Shown here in pieces: positions 45,301 to 54,620 of a stretch of DNA of 64,000 nucleotides; positions within the stretch are counted from its first letter, which is position 1, and each line of letters opens with the position of its first letter. The translations under genes were made by a program, and so were the position numbers. Location: NCBI GenBank assembly GCA_037576195.1, contig CM075102.1, positions 5,766,001-5,830,000 of the forward strand. Direction: 5' to 3'. The stretch is from Phytoseiulus persimilis (taxonomy: Eukaryota > Arthropoda > Arachnida > Mesostigmata > Phytoseiidae). The notes beneath the pieces were generated by a model. The model ran no database searches. It was given only the letters and a program-made list of their open reading frames with translations, and was not told the DNA's origin.

Positions 45301-46599
45301 CTCTACTCGCCTGTAGCTAGGTTCGATACCATCAAAACAATTCTATCAATAGCTGCCAGGGAGAGATTGATACTATACCAATTCGACGTTAAGACGGCGT
45401 TTCTGCACTCGGAACTGTCGGAGGAAATCTACACGAACCAACCAAAAGGGTTCGAAGATGGAACGAATCGAGTCTGCAAACTCTTGAAGGCAGTCTACGG
45501 CCTTTGTCAGGCATCAAGGGCTTGGAACCTGAAGATCGACCAGGTTCTGACAGGACTTGGACTCACACAGGGCCAAGCTGATCCTTGCGTGTACTTCACA
45601 ATTGGCCCAAAACGAATTTTGGTAGCCTTGTACGTTGACGATGGATTGACAGCGGGATCAGACCAAAAGGTCGTGCAGGAGTTTCTCGGGAACCTCGGTA
45701 AGGAATTCGAAATCACTTCCAGGAAGTTAGAGTTCTTTCTCGGTCTACATGTCGAATCATCAGATGACAACTCCGTCATTCGTGTCCATCAATCAAAGTA
45801 TATCCAAGAACTGCTAGACAGATTCCAGATGTCGAAATGCAAGGAAACAGCAGTCCCAATGGACAACAGCTACAAGTCGAATCCCAGTGACGAAATCGAG
45901 CCAGAACTGCCGTATCGTTCAATTGTTGGTGGTTTGATGTACCTCACGATTGCGACGCGTTTTGACGTCGGTTACGTGGTAGGATACCTGTCAAGGTTCC
46001 TGGATCGTCCCACCAGACGTCTTTGGGATCTCGCATTGAAAGTGCTGCGCTACCTCCAAGGTACCAAGACTTTCGGTCTCCGGTACACGGGGAGCGGTCC
46101 AGAGCTGCTCGAGTGTTTCAGCGATGCAGATTTCGCTGGCGACGAGCAAACGAGACGGAGCACCACTGGATCATTGATTCGGTTCGGAGGTGGAGTCATT
46201 TCTTGGGCGAGCAACCGCCAAGCGTCCGTGACGCTCTCTTCAATGGAGGCGGAGCTTGTGGCCCTCTCTGAGACACTCAAGACCGCGATTTGGACAGCGC
46301 GCTTACTCGCAGAGCTTGGACATCCAGTCGTACCAAAGTTGCTCGTTGACAACCAGTCGACGATCGCTCTTGCTGAGAATCCTTCTTTCCACAAGCGCTC
46401 AAAGCACATCGAGGTGAGACATTTCTACTGTCGAGAGAAACCACAGCGCGGAGAAGTCACAATCCACTATTGCCCGACAGCACAGAACGTTGCTGATATT
46501 CTGACGAAGTGCCTGCCTAGAGAAACGTTCCAAAGACTTAGATCACTTGCAGATGGAAACCCTCAAGATGATGATCGCAGTGTGCGTGATGGCCAGTAG
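42376..46599 (+). CDS. Copia gag-pol polyprotein
   Basis: One uninterrupted frame of 1,407 codons from the first ATG after the primer site. Order: UBN2-type gag (about residues 50-250, LLEALPSSWEPFRQGW); CCHC knuckle from residue 290 (CYNCNQRGHMQSAC); Arg/Gly-rich stretch; aspartic protease, Asp361 in VDSGSTHHM; integrase HHCC from His494 with CDVC; integrase core with Asp554 and Glu652; reverse transcriptase with Asp1004 (FDVKTAFL) and YVDD (Asp1088-1089); RNase H with CFSDADFAGD and SSMEAELVALSE. The order PR-IN-RT-RH defines Copia. Odd point: the second integrase catalytic Asp is Glu616 (HSEEGTEF instead of the usual SDNGTEF), although the 35-residue spacing to Glu652 is kept. Integration by this copy is therefore doubtful, while all other active sites look sound. 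Confidence 0.97.
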   Translation: MSRQQSARDAQGPHGFVHYGLDGLEVDPEPSSSTSGDPIVCGPRPRVATNIILALDGKNYIPWRTVMPSVLDGEPYAWPVTIGKLNPPAPDQANTPEGKTQMKNYTIGNRAARYVLINSIHPNLATSLFLDSADNIAAQEIWRRIKNKFTRATGTRKGLALSKFMTFEYQPGLSVGDNLLAYKKVIFELNTVGINLPDDVQCSKLLEALPSSWEPFRQGWSTRLDSDKHLDTLTDLIEGEATRRNQSDVNEITAMFFRFNPSRNQHFRRRNFARRSNYRRTSVQSSEVICYNCNQRGHMQSACRLPRQGANQRRGGFRGRGRGRGQSRTLPPQANIAEALIVECQQAEINQASAEEIFAVDSGSTHHMLTSLKWMTDYKPFEDNQVVALGGSNTLSAQGSGTAIVPVNNDNKTATLCLKDALYVPRLRRNLISVSKLLNEKFRILVTEEAITILRDNDEVRAEQQNGLFVFHASEPVEGNVARLKKKVSLKAVHEMFAHINVKTLRKMLNREGYEIINDFVKCDVCTQGKMHRSSNRPKPGKVVAPRPGYIHADTCAMRKRSLGGANLFLTLTDDMTRFRKVYFLKSKDQVPDHIAEFVKWFQNQSGFTVYHLHSEEGTEFKNQRVKEIMSAIGADVSYSPPFTPQLNGISERLNRSLLDLARTMLIDSGLPKYLWAEAVSFSAHTTNCVKFVESAGKTPYEMIMRRKPYIGLIRAFGTECKFYNRTPQKDKLDTRGFPGYIVGIDEDGLSYRVWYPETRQIVRTKDVKVSTPSPLDGGVTSENAAEAEAPEGNGEEQIEEANPSADTRENASAREEAASAGPVPERESSNEGHGAAGAAAPSEKRNERRGRYELRDRSKLRPPERYQAGSAHVAVCVNETVSTGVNNLVDEPTCLEDVHKSNYSQQWLSAMAEEMASLDFHKVWELTELPKGKRTVGNRWIFKAKKDARGNIERFRARWVIQGFSQRPGIDFTELYSPVARFDTIKTILSIAARERLILYQFDVKTAFLHSELSEEIYTNQPKGFEDGTNRVCKLLKAVYGLCQASRAWNLKIDQVLTGLGLTQGQADPCVYFTIGPKRILVALYVDDGLTAGSDQKVVQEFLGNLGKEFEITSRKLEFFLGLHVESSDDNSVIRVHQSKYIQELLDRFQMSKCKETAVPMDNSYKSNPSDEIEPELPYRSIVGGLMYLTIATRFDVGYVVGYLSRFLDRPTRRLWDLALKVLRYLQGTKTFGLRYTGSGPELLECFSDADFAGDEQTRRSTTGSLIRFGGGVISWASNRQASVTLSSMEAELVALSETLKTAIWTARLLAELGHPVVPKLLVDNQSTIALAENPSFHKRSKHIEVRHFYCREKPQRGEVTIHYCPTAQNVADILTKCLPRETFQRLRSLADGNPQDDDRSVRDGQ

Positions 46600-47049
46600 C
46601 GCGTCAGAGTACTTCACTTACTCCGACTGCGACACTGATTGCCAGAAGATGAACTGGCCATGTACAATTTCCCAAACGAATGAGAACAACTTTCCATGCG
46701 ACTGCGTAGAGCTCGAGGCGAGCTGTCTCAGATTGGCATCTAGAGATTCGTATGCCTGATCAAGAACAGGACTGCCGTAGGAGGAGAAAACATTTGGATT
46801 CCATACTTCAACCATACGCACCCGTCAACACCATCACCCCCAGTGCCCGATCCTGATCGGAGAAATGGATATTGGTTCAAATTTTTATCAATATATTTCG
46901 TGGTCACAAATGTGATTTCGGTGCTCGCCGGTCTGGTCGTCCTCATAAGATGGATCAGAGGGATTCGAGCGCGTTCATACGCTCGCATGCCTGATCCACC
47001 TCTTGAACAAGAGGATGGACCATACCGACCGACATCCGAAGAGATTTGA
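46553..47049 (+). CDS. Sense-strand small membrane glycoprotein (env-like position), two overlapping frames
   Basis: ATG at 46,553, overlapping the last 47 bases of pol in another frame. The first frame (to 46,759) has a signal peptide (METLKMMIAVCVMASSAS) and eight Cys in about 50 residues. A second frame is open from 46,744 to 47,049 and overlaps it by 16 bases. It holds two N-glycosylation sites (NRT, NHT), a Pro-rich stretch, a membrane segment (LSIYFVVTNVISVLAGLVVL) and a charged tail of about 35 residues. Together they look like one type I membrane protein. How the frames connect is unresolved: an indel in this copy, a ribosomal shift, or splicing (weak donor 46,725, good acceptor 46,843). 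AATAAA follows at 47,088. Its place after pol is that of an envelope gene; no similarity to a known envelope is seen, and I infer no function. Confidence 0.7.
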
Positions 47050-47087
47050 GATGCAACTCTTTCTTGTGAATCTCGTTTTTCCCAAAT

Positions 47088-47093
47088 AATAAA
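47088..47093 (+). terminator. Poly(A) signal, sense
   Basis: AATAAA 39 bases after the glycoprotein stop. It faces the antisense poly(A) signal at 47,135-47,130, so the two transcription units converge here. Confidence 0.7.
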
Positions 47094-47129
47094 ACGCACG
47101 TCTCACTATTTACAAAAGAGATTTGAACC

Positions 47130-47135
47130 TTTATT
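47130..47135 (-). terminator. Poly(A) signal, antisense gene B
   Basis: AATAAA on the minus strand 8 bases after the stop at 47,143. Confidence 0.75.
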
Positions 47136-47142
47136 CGATAAG

Positions 47143-48278
47143 TCAGGCGGAGAAGATCGAGTAATTGGAACAAAGTTTTTGTATCTCGGATACATCTTGT
47201 GCATATGCAGCAAAGTTACGTGGATCATAGTCTCGAACTGACAAATGATCCGGAGTCGGAATGTGCAGAGGGATGACGACACAGCGTCGATCCCTGCGAT
47301 AGATACAGGTCCGCACATACGACATCTGGTAACAGTGATATCTGCGGATATCCAATTGGAATCGCCTGGGTGGTAAAGTCGATGAAATCGGATCGGTGTT
47401 CATTTCGGAACTCGAGAGAGTCGAAATCGGAGCGGCGTCAGTTGTCACCGAATGCGTTGTTGACTTTGGAGAAGTCAAACGCGCGGTTGTGGAAGAAGAA
47501 GGTAGAATCCGAATTGTTGTTGTGGAAACCGGCAGATCCGAAGTAACAACACCCTCGGCAGTAGTCAAAGATGACTGAGTGGTGGTTGTAGTCGGTACCA
47601 TGGGAACCGGAGTCGTCGGACGCCGTGTCGTCACCGACGAAGATGTTGTTGAAGGAGAAGGTGATCGAGTCTGTCCAAAGTACAATCTTTGGATGACAGT
47701 TGTGCGCTCAACGTACCAATGATGAGTCGTCGTCGAAGAACGGAGAGGCCTTGGAGTTGTTGAACTCGGCATCCAACGACGAGTCGTCGTGTGGCGACGC
47801 TCATCATATCTGGTAGCGTGAGTGGTCGTGGCTGGAGAATGACCCTTAGCGGTCTGTTCGGTAACGAACCGATAAGTTGGTGTCGTGAGAATCGTTTTCA
47901 CTGTCGTAGTCGGGTTTGGCGTTGCAGCCGGCGTCGGAAGTCCGACCGTCTGCAGACTCGTGAAATTTCGAGAGCGCACGGTCTCGCGAACCATGCGCTC
48001 CCCCCTCGTGGAGGTTGAGCTCAAGAGGAAAACTGTAGGAGAGTAACGGAAACATTGGAATGCAGCTCACACGGAAACGTAGCCAGGAAATGTAACGAAG
48101 TCTGATACGCACCCGAGTAGACTAGGATTCCGAGAACGACCGTCAATGCAGAAATCACGAACAACAAATATCTTGCCACTCCACGAGTCGCGCGCAGATT
48201 GAAAGCCATCGATCGAACACTCGATTCACTGGTTTGATTCAAAGTGGAATACTCAAGATCAAGTCCTTGGAGTTCCAT
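47143..48278 (-). CDS. Antisense gene B: spliced mucin-like type II membrane protein
   Basis: Exon 1 runs 48,278-48,113 and exon 2 48,032-47,143, giving about 351 codons. Exon 1 encodes a cytoplasmic tail of about 35 residues ending in basic residues, then a membrane segment (YLLFVISALTVVLGILVYS). Exon 2 encodes about 200 residues dominated by Thr, Ser and Pro, a mucin-like stalk expected to be O-glycosylated, and a C-terminal domain with four Cys (C-x8-C-x5-RRC-x7-PxP, then QKLC). The intron follows the membrane segment in phase 1, exactly as in gene A. A shorter 38-bp intron (48,070-48,033, donor GTGAGC) is also in frame but unusually short. It lies wholly inside the Copia, opposite to gag-pol. 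Family unknown. A surface protein is inferred from topology only. Confidence 0.8.
48033..48112 (-). other. Intron of antisense gene B
   Basis: Minus-strand donor GTGCGT and acceptor CTCTCCTACAG; 80 bp, phase 1. Without removal the frame stops at 48,021. Confidence 0.65.
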
Positions 48279-48398
48279 CGTGGAGAGCACGGATCAAGAG
48301 AAGGTAGCTCTCGAGGCGGGGGAAGTTTTTGGAAGTGGCACTCGATGCATCAACACTCATCAAGCAATGTTTAGTGTCAAGACTCCCACTCCCCTTCC

Positions 48399-48412
48399 AA
48401 TTTTTTTTATGC
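48399..48412 (-). promoter_or_regulatory. TATA-like site before antisense gene B
   Basis: GCATAAAAAAAATT on the minus strand about 120 bases before the start codon. Weak match; gene B might instead be spliced from the gene A promoter. Confidence 0.35.
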
Positions 48413-48486
48413 TCCAAGAAAACACTCGAATCTTGGTCACAGAAAGAAAAAAATTCTAAACCGAGCTCATCAGAATACATACTCTA

Positions 48487-48492
48487 TTTATT
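48487..48492 (-). terminator. Poly(A) signal overlapping the stop of antisense gene A
   Basis: On the minus strand AATAAA contains the TAA stop codon of gene A (48,490-48,488). Confidence 0.7.
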
Positions 48493-49030
48493 CGTAACAA
48501 AGGTAGACTTCGAGGTCTCCACAGACGTTGACAAACATCCTCAAAGCGCGCCTCTGGACGCGGCAAACCGCATAGGTTGGGACCGGGACTTCTGCCCGCA
48601 TGAGGAGGCAGCGCCTTGTTGCCGAAGAGAGGCAAACCCAATTCTGGGCCAGACGCTCGCACATGAATTGACGCAAGTCAATTTGCTCCCGGATGACTTC
48701 CTCCAGATGCACAACGCTGGGGAGCGCGGGCATATCTGAATGGGGAACGATTGAGATGATGAGATCGAGAAACAGCAACAGCACATGTCAACAATAAAGT
48801 TCGTTAGTTTTTTTTTGGCCTCACTCACCGACGATGATCCAGACGACGAGGACCAATCCTAACACGACGATCGCAAGGAAGGGACGGTGCCTACCTAATC
48901 TGCGGAATGCCCTCAGGGCTTGCACCAGTCTCCTCGGAATGACGATGACAACTTCATCATCCAAAACAGTCGTGCCGATCACAATTTGACGGTTTTCCTC
49001 GGAAGGGTTGTTGCTGTTGCCTGTGGGCAT
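48488..49030 (-). CDS. Antisense gene A: spliced type II membrane protein
   Basis: Exon 1 runs 49,030-48,829 and exon 2 48,735-48,488; 450 coding bases, 149 residues plus stop. Exon 1 encodes an N-terminal tail of about 50 residues ending in basic residues (RRLGRHR), then a membrane segment (FLAIVVLGLVLVVWIIV). This orientation is type II, with the C-terminus outside. Exon 2 encodes a short ectodomain with six Cys and the signature C-x8-C-x5-RRC-x7-PxP that gene B also has. The start is the ATG at 49,030; a TATA box lies 50 bases upstream. The splice sites are near consensus. Family unknown. Gene B appears to be a paralogue with an inserted mucin-like stalk. Confidence 0.85.
48736..48828 (-). 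other. Intron of antisense gene A
   Basis: Donor G|GTGAGT and acceptor CCCCATTCAG on the minus strand; 93 bp, phase 1, directly after the membrane segment. Removing it joins two open frames. Confidence 0.85.
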
Positions 49031-49080
49031 CTTGATTCTCACTCCGCGAGATTCGGTGATTGAGTGCTCAGAACCACCCC

Positions 49081-49088
49081 CTTTTATA
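49081..49088 (-). promoter_or_regulatory. TATA box of antisense gene A
   Basis: TATAAAAG on the minus strand in CGTATAAAAGGGGG, about 50 bases before the ATG. This gives the antisense unit its own promoter inside the element. Confidence 0.75.
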
Positions 49089-49373
49089 CGATTTTGGCGA
49101 GAGTTTGTCTCGAGATTCGGTCGTATGTCAGTTCAATTGCAAAGCAAATTTCGCGACAAAGATGTCTAGACAGACATCAGCTTGAGGTTTCTCTATAGAA
49201 TTCGAACCATTGAACTGATAAAGTATCTAGTGAAGTCTCTACACATTGCATGTTCGATAGATGCTTCCGCTGAAGAGATCTGTAATCGCGGAATCGCGCA
49301 TCCGAGTAATGTCACATGCAATGTTCCCCACATCAGAAGGTTCCGGCTATGATCTGCGAGCGACTGTTCTGTG

Positions 49374-49383
49374 TAGGAGGGAG
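49374..49383 (+). promoter_or_regulatory. Copia polypurine tract
   Basis: TAGGAGGGAG-like purine run ending one base before the 3' LTR, primer for plus-strand DNA. Confidence 0.75.
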
Positions 49384-49384
49384 C

Positions 49385-49761
49385 TGTTGAGTACTTGGTG
49401 TTTTACCCAGAGCAGTCGTCGGCACAGTTTTGGTAATCAGGGAAGACGCCATTCGAGCAAGCGGAGCGGTAGTGAACTTTGAGCATGATCAACCGCGCAC
49501 AGGCGATACTGTAGATTACTGAGATAGAAATCGGACGCCTGTAGACTGACGTCTAACGTCAGTGTTCGCCGTGTAACTCTCCCCTGTCAGTGACTATAAA
49601 AGCCGGAATAAAACTTCAGTGTGTTGGGGGAGCCAAACATTCTGTCCACCAGAATTGTCGTCTTTATTCAGTAGCCGTCATCTCTAGGCAAGTCTTGTAC
49701 TCGCCACCGATCATCTCATCCAGCCGCAAAGGAGCTAGAGCCAGGCCCAAAAGGCTTATCA
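49385..49761 (+). repeat. Copia 3' LTR
   Basis: Matches the 5' LTR with four transitions clustered in its right 170 bases. Supplies the AATAAA for the genomic RNA at 49,607-49,612. Confidence 0.97.
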
Positions 49762-49766
49762 TAATG
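49762..49766. repeat. Copia target-site duplication, right
   Basis: TAATG; identical copy at 41,906-41,910. Confidence 0.95.
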
Positions 49767-49996
49767 ACTTCGTTGAGCTCACTGTGAGCTGTCAGAGTCA
49801 CTGCGGTGGACGTCCACCATTGTGCGAGCAACATGGCGATGGTGAAAAGTTCTCAAGTTTTTCTAAAGAGGCCTCAAAGATACCAACCGCTCGCTCTCCA
49901 CTGTTTTCCGCTCCTCCTCTCCCCTACCAAGCCGACGGCAGAACGGCCATGTTTTTTCGAGACAATGTCCGACCCCCCGTCGCTAGGGTGAACGTC

Positions 49997-51330
49997 TTTT
50001 GACCCGTTCGCTTATAGGAATGGATGCATTCTGTTGCGCCCTCTGAGCGCGAGCGGTGGAAGAACCAAGCGGAATCCCGTAGATTCTGGAGGGATACGCC
50101 GCTGTGTCAGCGGGGAGGAGCCGATGGGTTGAGCGGCAACCACAGCCATCGAGCACGGAATTAATTTTGCGGTGCTCGAGAGTCAGGAAAGAAAGTATGT
50201 CAAGTCAGAGCTGAAAATTGAGCCCGCAACAGGCGGGAAGGGTGTGAGCAAGATCTCGAGATAACGGGTCATCAAATCTCGACATGGACAGCTCCGCTCC
50301 TTCATGCCGTTGAGCTGGACGGAATCCGGTGCCCCTATTTCGAGTGCAGCAGCGGACATCGAACTGTAGGCTGCAGTTCACAGCACTCGCGTAGGAAGAG
50401 GATGGGGAGGGGCGGACGAGGCGGTCCGCCCCGGGCATCAAGGGGGCAGCGTATCGCCCAGCCCAGGCATCGCGACCCGGTTTTGGAATCCGATCACGGT
50501 ATTCGCAACCATGCTCGCCGCGGTGCTGTGGTCCAGTGAGAACCCGAGCTTGAACGCGAGAGGGAAGATAAGACGCGAACGACGCAGAGAGACCTTTGCG
50601 GGGCTTCTCTGCGTCATCCATTTTTAGAGCTCTCATATTCTGCAGGGTCTCCATCGGGTACTCCCCAAAGTAACCATCAGTCAGAAGCTCAAATGCAGGT
50701 ATTGAATGGTAGAGATGCAGAAATCTTCGGAATATGGGGTCAGATGGTCTGCTGGTCTGAGTATCCTGAATAGCGCGCCTGGGACTGATTGTAAATCACG
50801 GCCGCGACCTGTGAACTAGTAGCGTAGCGACCTCGGGGATGCCCGGGGCGGAACGTCAATCTGGTGCCCCTAATGGCGCAAATATTCTCGGGCTGATGCC
50901 CCTAATAGCGCAAATATTCTCGAGCTGATGCCCCTCATGGCTGCACTCGGATTAAAGGCACCGGATTCCGCCCAAAAATCAGGTCCAGTTCAACGGCACG
51001 GAGGAGCGGAGCCGTCCAAATCGAGATTTGATGACCCGTCATCTCGACCTCTTGCCCACACCCTTTCCGCCTGTCGCGGGCTTGATTATCAGCTCCGACT
51101 TGACATCCGTTTTCTCTGGATTCTCGAGCACCCCAGAATCAATTTTGTGCTCGGTGGCTGTGGCTGTCGCGCAGAGCTGCTCAAGGGCTCAAGCCGTCGG
51201 CTCCCCCCCGCTGACACGGCGGCGTATCCCTCTAGAACCCACGGGATCCCGGTTGGTCCTTCAACCGCCCGCGCTCAGAGGGCGCAACAGAATGCATTCA
51301 ATTCTATAAACAAACGGGCCAAAAAACGGG
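49997..51330. mobile_element. 1.3-kb palindromic foldback element
   Basis: Inverted arms of about 350-400 bp: 49,997-50,365 and about 50,935-51,330. Shared outer block: GCATTCTGTTGCGCC at the left, GGCGCAACAGAATGC at the right. Frames 50,205-50,654 minus and 50,928-51,404 plus are the same non-coding arm read twice. The loop contains three tandem copies of a 30-bp unit (CTGATGCCCCTAATAGCGCA...) at about 50,860-50,945. No transposase. Confidence 0.8.
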
Positions 51331-54300
51331 ATGTGCGTCAAGTGTTCCGGACTATCTCACGGATGGATGCATCCGGGCGGTCGACGAGGTCTGGGTCGAT
51401 GTAAACATGAGTAGGGTGCTGCACTGAAACCGTGCTTCTGGGGGCTATAAACTGGTAGCCATGGGAATGGGGTATGAAATGGCTTCTTATGCGAGTGAAG
51501 ATGACGAAATTCGGTGATCAGCTTCGGTTTCGTTCTTTGGAACTGTTGAGTTACGACTCGACCACGACTGAGGCCGACCCTGAGAGATGTATATTTTCCT
51601 CCAGAATGTGATATAACGTGGTGGGTCAGGCCAGCGTAAGGAGACTGCTCCGCCTCATCACAAAATATGAGCTTCTCCGGTGATCCTGGGAACGATCGAT
51701 TCGTGTCGTCTTCCGGCTTCGTCGTTGAGGACGAATGAAGGATTGGTTGCGACTGGAACATAAGGTCCACAACCACACGTTGAATGAACCGAATTGAGCA
51801 GTCAAGCATTCATTTTAATGCGTTCGTCCTGCTGTTTTGTTCCCATTGGCGACTTCTAGACTCTGACTCCTGACTCAAAGACTCTCGCTTCCGACTCCAT
51901 GGATAGGACTATAGGGCTTCCACGTTCGTCGTGGACTTTCGTTCTTATTCCGACAGTGTCCAGTTCAGATACTTGTGCATAGTGAATGAGGTACAGAGCT
52001 TCTCCTAATTACCCATCAACGTCATGAAATTTTCGTTCCGTATACGCCCGTACGAGATCCGATCGAGAGGGAAGAAACAAACTGTGCCTTTTAATTTATC
52101 CGGTGGTGCTCACAGCTACTGGGGCGCATGGCTCAACTGTTCAGTCATTGACAGGATTTCCGAGCAAGAAGGCGTCAAAAACTCTGGCGAGCCGTTCAAG
52201 GTTGCTTTGAACCAGATAGTAGATGGAGGTCAAGGAGCGATTCTGTCAAGGTTATCAGCTCGAACGTTCAGGAAACCATCGATATGCTCAGCAAAATGTT
52301 TGAAGACGCCAAGGACTCGGTGAACGGTAGAATCTAAGCTCAACAACCGTTCATTCCCCATCGAAACGGCATGTGCATTCAGAAAGTCTGATGTAGCGTT
52401 CCTGGAGAGTCGACCATGGTTCGAGCCAGTTCGAGAGTAATTACTTAAGAGTTGAGGAAGATGTGAAACATGACCTTTTCTTTGCAATTCGACCTGCGAA
52501 TCATGATCCATGTGTCCCAGAATGTGCCCCACTTCCTCCTCTCACAAAGAAGTGATGATTTCTCTCAACTAAGATGAAAATCCGGGAGTTTTCGATGTCT
52601 TCAGTCAGTGGTTGGGGTCTCGTAAATGGTTGATCCGAGTGACGAGAATGAGGGGAAAATCGGTAGATTTTGCCCTACAGAGATAGGATGAACGGCGTGC
52701 CGAATTGGTGCAGAGTACAGTTCGCTGCGAGCTTCGTCTGAGAAAGAAACGACCTGTATCATGTGATGCTGCTACGTTCCGGTGGCGCTGCCCAGCCCTC
52801 GGCGCGCGAGATAGAGTGTCCCGTAGGACCACGGATGCAAGAATGGGTGAGTTCCCAAGGAAGTCGACTCGGAAGCCTCCTCGGCCTCAGCGGCGACTCG
52901 ATGGCTGAGGACCGCTGGAGAGGTGAGTCTTCCAGGCCCAGGGTCATCGTCTTTGTCATCATCAACAAGCCCGTCGTGGCTGCCGCTGGTCAAGTAGTAT
53001 CGATCTAGCAGTTCATGTTCCCCGTGCTTTGTCATCAGGGTCAGATGAACATTGTAGTGGAATAGGTAGTTTAAAACCCCCTATTTTCTTCTCTGCAGGT
53101 CGGAGCCGCCGGGCGACCGAGCATTGGCCGTGAAAGGGTCGGGCCCGCACGAGGCCTCGACAAGGTTCTCCACGTTAGTCGAGAGGGTCACCTTTAGTTC
53201 AGTCAGGAAGAGCGACCTAAGACGTCTAGCGATTCAATATCCGATTCTGCGTTCAGTGGAAGTTTCCGAGATTTTCATCGTCGTATGATACCAAATCCTG
53301 GGGTTTCCCACGTAAGGGACATACGTATCCCATATCAGGAACACTTTTCCTCTTTCGGCATCCTCTGAAAATCCGAACATGGAGCGCGCCACCTCGGAGA
53401 ATATGAAAAGCATCGGGATGCCGCTTGTGCCAACTCCTTCCTTCCGGAACAGGGATAATATCCTACGAGCGTTCTGTAGGGAACATGGCATATCGTGTGT
53501 ACGAAGTCCTCCGGTCAGAGATCCTACCAAATGGCTTTGGCGAAGGCTGAGAGCACGTTGATTGATTCAGAAACTCAAATTCCAGATAAATTTAGAGGCG
53601 GGATGAGGTGGGGAAGCCATGGGATAGCGTAGCAAATCGTTCGTCGATCATCATGTTAATAAATAATCTACACCTTAACACAGCGTCATGACTCCGTGCG
53701 AAGGCTCAGCGAGAGTTCCCATTGCCTTTCTGAACGCCCAATGCGGCTTTCGCAACATATTCTTGCGAAGAAAGAAGCAATCCCGGCGCCGCGTTATAGA
53801 GTGCTGATTGGACTGAGGCGACACAGACGATTACTGAAAAGTATCATCGAAATGCATCAAAAGCGTCGCATTAAGGTGCGGCGGAACACTGTCAGTCCCT
53901 CAAAATCGTCTTCGGTTTAATCGATGCCAATGAGAAGTTTTGATGGAACCTTTCACCATGCATCATTTGGAGGAATGTTGCTCGTCAGAGAATCCACTGA
54001 TAGTCATTCCTTGTCAGTGACCCGCATGAACAGCGAAAATGGGTACGCGTGCTTTCAACCCGTCCTACGGTTCTTCACAACTTCACCAGCTGCCTTCGTG
54101 ATGGCAAACTTCACGCCTTCAAGGGAGCGGATTCTACTTTTGCCGAACTCAGTCCCTCCTAACACAGTGCCGCTGCTGCCGTCGTCGCTCAAACTTTTTC
54201 ACTCCACCGCCGTACGAAAGGCAGACGGCCCAAATAGTCATTCAAACGGTCGCTGATCGGCACCCTAGAGATATTGAATTTGGCGCGCCTCTTGGACCCA

Positions 54301-54618
54301 CCGTCGACCGCCCGAATGCATTCATCCAAAACAGAGTTCGGAACATCTGACGTTCATCGAAAAGACGTACACCCCCGTCGCTATATAAGGCAGAACCATA
54401 TGTTATCTCATTCGCGTGTGAGTGACATCAGTGAAAAGTCAGGTATTAGTGTGGAAATGAATAATAGAGCAAGTTAAGGCAGAGACCTAATGAAATCAGT
54501 GCGCAATGTTGTATCACGGTACATGTCTTTGAAGAAAGACTTGAGCTTCGTATAATGACGAATTGAGAAATCCGTTTCTTTGATTAACAGATACTGAAAA
54601 GCTTCTTCATGTGAAGTA
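51331..54618. other. No recognisable gene
   Basis: Short frames only. Two minus-strand frames, 52,532-52,230 and 53,530-53,234, have fairly protein-like composition, but no motif or supporting splice sites were found. Confidence 0.5.
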
Positions 54619-54620
54619 TA

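Larger units (their letters stand above)
41911..49761 (+). mobile_element. Complete Copia retrotransposon with extra genes
   Basis: A 7,851-bp element. LTRs at 41,911-42,287 and 49,385-49,761, TG...CA ends, 5-bp target duplication TAATG (41,906-41,910 and 49,762-49,766). The LTRs differ at 4 of 377 positions, all transitions, so the insertion is recent. It has a primer site at 42,288, a single gag-pol frame, a polypurine tract at 49,374-49,383, and 2.8 kb between pol and the 3' LTR that holds one sense and two antisense genes. Ordinary Copia elements are about 5 kb and end soon after pol. Confidence 0.97.

Noticed and set aside
48033..48070. 38-bp intron for antisense gene B
   Set aside because: It has a better donor (GTGAGC) and is in frame, but is very short. 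The 80-bp alternative shares length class, phase and position with the intron of gene A.
50205..51404. Two frames of 149 and 158 codons with similar products
   Set aside because: They are the two arms of the palindrome read from opposite strands, without motifs.
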